DNA from: Patescibacteria group bacterium
GTDB lineage: Bacteria; Patescibacteriota; UBA1384; XYA2-FULL-43-10; 1-14-0-10-43-13
Direction of reading: 5' to 3'
DNA: 8,392 nt
NCBI GenBank assembly: GCA_022705465.1
Contig: JAKJEK010000031.1
Span: 1 to 8,392, forward strand
The notes below the pieces were generated by a model. It was not told the DNA's origin. It searched no databases and was given only the letters and a program-made list of their open reading frames with translations. Below are positions 5,846 to 8,392 of the stretch, piece after piece. How positions within the stretch are numbered: position 1 is the first letter of the stretch; the number at the start of each line of letters is the position of its first letter. The translations under genes were made by a program, and so were the position numbers.

Positions 5846-7430
5846 TATCAGAGAGCGGATCATCGTTCTCCATCCGCTGCTGCTTGCTGTCTATCCAATT
5901 CTTTTTCTGTATTCGAAAAACAGCGAATCTGTGTCAATCTCCATTGCGCTATGGCTCCTGGCAATAGTTGGTCTATCCTCCCTTGTGTTATTTCTGGGTG
6001 TAAGGTGGATTCAAAAAGAATGGCACAAGGCCGCAATTATTACCTCTTTGATAATCGTACTTTTCTTTTCTTATGGAGATGTGTTTGATTTTGCGGAGGG
6101 GATTAAGATTGGCCAAAAGACCGCCCAGGATTTCTTAGTAGTGTATTTATTAGCGATAATTGTTCTCGTGATAGTTGCCGGCCTGCTGGCTAGAAAAGCT
6201 AAAGATTGCAGCAAAGTGTCAATCATTCTGTTTGTCATGTCTTTCTTCTTGGTTGCTTCTTCCTCCTTAAGCATTGTTGCATGCAAGATTATGTCCAGGC
6301 TGGCCACCCCGAAAGAACCAACCGCCAGGTCTGAGATCAAGATCGAAGCCAACTCTGAGCGCCTGCCAAACATCTTTTATATTGTTCTTGACGGTTATGC
6401 CAGGCAGGATATCCTGGAATCCGTCTACGGTTTTGATAACAGCGACTTCATTAATAAACTCAAAGACAATGGCTTCTATGTTGGTGACGCCAGTCACTCC
6501 AATTATGCGCAAACCCCCTTTTCGTTTGCCTCAACCCTAAACCTGGGCTATTTGGATGAATTTAGCGGTTTAAATACGACAAACCGCGATCTTCTGCTCC
6601 CATATCTATCGGACAACAAGCTATTTTCGTTCTTGGTTGAGGCAGGATATCATAAGGTTGTGTTGCCGAGTGGCTATGAGTACACCGAAGCCCTTAGCTC
6701 TAAACAGTCAATTTTCGTTAATAATTACCGGAACGAGTTCATTAACCAGATTGTAAAAATGACACCGGTAAATTATGTCTATGATAGCCTGGCAAAACAC
6801 AGCCGGTTTGTAGAAGAACGAAAGCGCGATGCCGCCTACGATGACCATCGTGATCGGATCAATTACAGCTTCAATAAACTTGGTGAGACCAAACATTATG
6901 AATCACCCTACTTTGTAATGGCTCACATTGTTAGCCCTCATCCACCTTTTATCTTTACGCCCGATGGACGAATGAAAGATATTAAGACCGGTTTTACTTT
7001 TGGCGATGGCACTCATATTACTCAAGGTTCGCCAGACAAGGTTGCAGAGTACAAGGAGGATTACATTGACCAAATTCAGTATATAAACAGTCGTGTTCTT
7101 AAGGCAATAGATAGCATTATTGCTCATGCGGGTGGCAGCAATCGGTCTATTGTCATCGTTCTTCAGTCGGATCACGGCCCGGGATCCGAGCTGCATTGGG
7201 GAGGTGCTGAGCGTACAAATGTCCGAGAAAGAATGTCTATACTAAACGCTTATTATTTTTCTGACAAAGACTACCAACAACTTTATAATACAATCACCCC
7301 GGTTAATTCGTTTAGGGTAATTCTCAATAAATATTTTGGCGCGAACTACAGCCTGCTGGAAGACTCTAGCTACTTCTCTGGTTGGGGAACCCCCTTTGAC
7401 TTTGTTGATGTTACCGATAAGTTGAAGTAG
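5757..7430 (+). CDS. Multi-TM sulfatase/alkaline-phosphatase superfamily enzyme
   Basis: The protein has 557 residues if it starts at TTG 5757. It shows five hydrophobic segments (about 35-51, 61-81, 93-107, 125-145 and 154-176) and then an external catalytic domain to the end. The domain has the AlkP/sulfatase metal-binding pattern: IVLDGY (Asp212), SNYAQTPFSFASTLN with Thr253 as the likely nucleophile, HIVSPHPPF (His390, His395) and QSDHGPGS (Asp472, His473). Thr in place of the sulfatase Cys/Ser and the membrane anchor suggest phosphotransferase or phosphohydrolase chemistry, as in lipoteichoic acid synthase or phosphoethanolamine transferases, rather than sulfate release. No ATG exists near the N-terminus. 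TTG 5757 has AAGGGA 8 bases upstream (5743-5748) and lies inside the methyltransferase gene (89-base overlap). The conserved-looking part begins near 5850 (RERIIVLHPLLL), so the true start is uncertain. It ends at a strong terminator. Confidence 0.85.
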   Translation: MPNSKNSSKLSNLSRLSKLVGKCSLWKKCNIRERIIVLHPLLLAVYPILFLYSKNSESVSISIALWLLAIVGLSSLVLFLGVRWIQKEWHKAAIITSLIIVLFFSYGDVFDFAEGIKIGQKTAQDFLVVYLLAIIVLVIVAGLLARKAKDCSKVSIILFVMSFFLVASSSLSIVACKIMSRLATPKEPTARSEIKIEANSERLPNIFYIVLDGYARQDILESVYGFDNSDFINKLKDNGFYVGDASHSNYAQTPFSFASTLNLGYLDEFSGLNTTNRDLLLPYLSDNKLFSFLVEAGYHKVVLPSGYEYTEALSSKQSIFVNNYRNEFINQIVKMTPVNYVYDSLAKHSRFVEERKRDAAYDDHRDRINYSFNKLGETKHYESPYFVMAHIVSPHPPFIFTPDGRMKDIKTGFTFGDGTHITQGSPDKVAEYKEDYIDQIQYINSRVLKAIDSIIAHAGGSNRSIVIVLQSDHGPGSELHWGGAERTNVRERMSILNAYYFSDKDYQQLYNTITPVNSFRVILNKYFGANYSLLEDSSYFSGWGTPFDFVDVTDKLK

Positions 7431-7447
7431 AAGAGACCGTAAATGAA

Positions 7448-7480
7448 AAAGTCCTACCAGTTGTAGGACTTTGTGTTTTG
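7448..7480 (+). terminator. Bidirectional terminator between convergent genes
   Basis: A perfect 10-bp stem, AAAGTCCTAC (7448-7457) with GTAGGACTTT (7463-7472), has a 5-base loop. On the plus strand TTTGTGTTTT follows. On the minus strand the same stem runs into CTTTTTC. It can therefore stop both the operon arriving from the left and the minus-strand gene that ends at 7505. Confidence 0.92.
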
Positions 7481-7504
7481 CGGCTAAGAGTCAAAGCACC
7501 TGGC

Positions 7505-8026
7505 CTATATTGGCCTCAGATACCACTCCGGGTCACCTTGGGGAAGTCTGCCCCGATTCAGCCGCCAGCCGAACTTCGCCAGCTCCTCGTTGATCATCAG
7601 GACCACCTCAGACTCGGGTTCGTCGAAGTGCTGCAGTGCGATTGGAGCATTTCCGCAGGGAGTCGCGCGGATCAGCTCGGCAAGCTTGCCCATGGTGCTA
7701 GCAAAGACTTGTTCAACGCGCTCCCGATAAGCTCTCTCCTTTTCCTCTGGTGTTGGAATACTCCACCGATTCTCGCTCGCAGAGGGCGCAGCCCCTTCAT
7801 CCGCCAAGCCGTACCACTCCTCCACTTCAGTGAATGGGATGCTGGTAGCTCGGAGTTCTTGGCGCAGGCGCTCCATGCCCTCGGCGCACCGGGTCGTGAC
7901 GGTAGCATCTAGCCCTGTCGCACTGATGCTGAATAGGGTGCGGGGTACGCCGGCCGCGTCTTCTTGCTCCCACACCTTCGCCGTTGCTCGAAAAGCTTCG
8001 GCGAAGTTCAGTCGGAAGTACTTCAT
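7505..8026 (-). CDS. Unrecognised GC-rich orphan protein
   Basis: I do not recognise this 173-residue protein. It starts MKYFRLNFAEAFRATAKVW, has no signal peptide or membrane segment, and is rich in Glu, Arg and Ala. The middle (about 95-128, PTPEEKERAYRERVEQVFAS and on) is likely helical, and the C-terminus reads EVVLMINEELAKFGWRLN...EWYLRPI. It is probably soluble and cytoplasmic. ATG 8026 was chosen because GGAGAGGA lies just upstream on this strand and the leader begins at a strong promoter. A longer frame to 8122 would run through that promoter. The G+C content is about 61% by hand count (7561-7980), far above its neighbours, pointing to separate acquisition. Overlapping plus-strand frames in 7478-7912 lack such signals and look spurious. 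Confidence 0.7.
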   Translation of the reverse strand: MKYFRLNFAEAFRATAKVWEQEDAAGVPRTLFSISATGLDATVTTRCAEGMERLRQELRATSIPFTEVEEWYGLADEGAAPSASENRWSIPTPEEKERAYRERVEQVFASTMGKLAELIRATPCGNAPIALQHFDEPESEVVLMINEELAKFGWRLNRGRLPQGDPEWYLRPI

Positions 8027-8070
8027 GTTCCATCCTCTCCGCTTCTTCAGCTTGCGTTGGTGTTGGATCG

Positions 8071-8090
8071 ACAATCGGGTTGCGGATTGT
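8071..8090. promoter_or_regulatory. Candidate operator dyad at the start of the orphan gene transcript
   Basis: ACAATC (8071-8076) and GATTGT (8085-8090) are a perfect 6-bp inverted repeat with an 8-base centre. It spans roughly -3 to +17 of the predicted minus-strand transcript (start near 8087). Repressor sites are often found here; a small hairpin at the mRNA 5' end is the alternative. Confidence 0.4.
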
Positions 8091-8093
8091 TTA

Positions 8094-8122
8094 ACTATAC
8101 ATAAAATAAGTAAATTTGTCAA
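8094..8122 (-). promoter_or_regulatory. Near-consensus promoter for the orphan gene
   Basis: Read on the minus strand, TTGACA (8122-8117) and TATAGT (8099-8094) are separated by exactly 17 AT-rich bases. The predicted start is near 8087, giving a leader of about 61 bases with a good ribosome-binding site before ATG 8026. This is among the strongest promoter matches in the window and supports the minus-strand gene as real. Confidence 0.75.
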
Positions 8123-8170
8123 GCATAACGACCGTTCCGTGCGTCTCTTGAATACGCCATTCGTAAACTC

Positions 8171-8186
8171 TGCTATGATACAGTTA
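8171..8186 (+). promoter_or_regulatory. Extended -10 promoter giving a predicted leaderless mRNA for the NTPase
   Basis: TGcTATGAT (8171-8179, hexamer 8174-8179) places +1 on the A of ATG 8186, with exactly six bases between hexamer and ATG, as at 480-492. A weak TTGAAT at 8148-8153 is 20 bases from the hexamer, too far for a normal -35. No Shine-Dalgarno sequence is present. Confidence 0.6.
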
Positions 8187-8392
8187 TGAAAATATTATTA
8201 ACCGGCCAGCCTCATAGCGGCAAGACCACATTGTTAGCAAGACTATTGGCGAGCGTGTCCCAAAAACAAGGCTTTGTCACCCAAGAGATCCCTGATCCAG
8301 GTCATCCGGGCCAGCGTTTTGGTTTTCACCTGGTTGACGCCGATCAAAACACCGCAATACTAGCGCATGTTGATAATCCAAGCACGATACGG
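8186..8392 (+). CDS. THEP1-like nucleoside-triphosphatase, N-terminal part (truncated by window end)
   Basis: The first 69 residues are visible and run off the window. The gene is too close to the edge for a full reading, but the start MKILLTGQPHSGKTTLLARL carries a Walker A motif (GQPHSGKT, 7-14). GFVTQEI (29-35), then R-GFHLVD (44-51) and ILAHVDNP (58-65), match the order seen in THEP1-type NTPases (GF.T.E, R.GF..vD, iLAh). These are small P-loop enzymes that hydrolyse NTPs, and some act in nucleotide or nucleic-acid metabolism; the cellular role is not well defined. The Walker B region and the rest lie outside. ATG 8186 is the predicted transcription start of a leaderless mRNA. The gene diverges from the minus-strand orphan, sharing the 8027-8185 intergenic region. 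Confidence 0.75.
   Translation, partial: MKILLTGQPHSGKTTLLARLLASVSQKQGFVTQEIPDPGHPGQRFGFHLVDADQNTAILAHVDNPSTIR

Noticed and set aside
5582..6373. Minus-strand frames opposite the methyltransferase end and the TM region of the membrane enzyme
   Set aside because: The plus-strand genes carry clear motifs across this stretch, and the antisense frames have no start signals or recognisable domains.
7478..7912. A 144-residue plus-strand frame opposite the orphan gene
   Set aside because: It starts within the terminator's tail and has no ribosome-binding site. The minus strand has a near-consensus promoter, a good ribosome-binding site and a more protein-like composition.
8027..8122. N-terminal extension of the minus-strand orphan to a start at 8122
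   Set aside because: The extension would be encoded by the promoter and leader (TTGACA/TATAGT at 8122-8094), so it cannot be in the mRNA. ATG 8026 has the ribosome-binding site.
1..8392. CRISPR array, insertion sequence or attachment site
   Set aside because: No regularly spaced direct repeats, terminal inverted repeats, transposase or integrase motifs were found.

Overview
Organism. The window uses the standard bacterial code: TGA, TAA and TAG all end genes. It looks like a chromosomal segment of a bacterium with short intergenic gaps and few clear Shine-Dalgarno sites. Two genes appear to be transcribed as leaderless mRNAs. A MacB-type ABC pair, a short DEAD-box helicase with a basic tail and a THEP1-like NTPase would suit a Patescibacteria/CPR genome, perhaps Saccharibacteria. 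That placement is an inference from gene style only and is low confidence. There is no rRNA, tRNA, transposase or CRISPR array.

Layout. (1) 1-304 is the 3' end of a GC-rich gene (about 62% G+C by hand count) ending in a zinc ribbon, followed by a strong terminator at 316-342. (2) 492-2388 is a two-gene ABC exporter operon (ATPase and FtsX/MacB-type permease), driven by an extended -10 promoter whose predicted start is the A of the ATG. (3) 2389-2749 is a 361-base gap. It holds a near-consensus promoter and a roughly 280-nt leader with a 16-bp hairpin just before a DEAD-box RNA helicase (2750-3994), which is followed by hairpins and a terminator. (4) 4246-7430 is a three-gene operon: a small exported YLDPGTGS-motif membrane protein, a NoeA-like SAM methyltransferase with an unusual N-terminal half, and a multi-TM alkaline-phosphatase/sulfatase-superfamily enzyme. 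It ends in a bidirectional terminator. (5) 7505-8026 (minus strand) is a GC-rich orphan gene (about 61% G+C) with a near-perfect sigma-70-type promoter. (6) 8186-8392 is the start of a THEP1-like P-loop NTPase, also apparently leaderless and divergent from the orphan.

How the parts work together. The ABC pair probably moves a substrate out of, or extracts it from, the cytoplasmic membrane. No membrane fusion protein is visible. The helicase is probably an RNA chaperone whose own leader is structured, which suggests post-transcriptional control. The three-gene operon is the most system-like part: a cytoplasmic methyltransferase, a membrane-anchored phospho-/sulfo-transfer enzyme with an external catalytic domain and a small membrane partner, plausibly modifying a surface glycan or lipid-linked polymer. 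The two GC-rich genes at either end differ strongly in composition from the roughly 40-45% G+C core and look like separately acquired accessory genes of unknown function.
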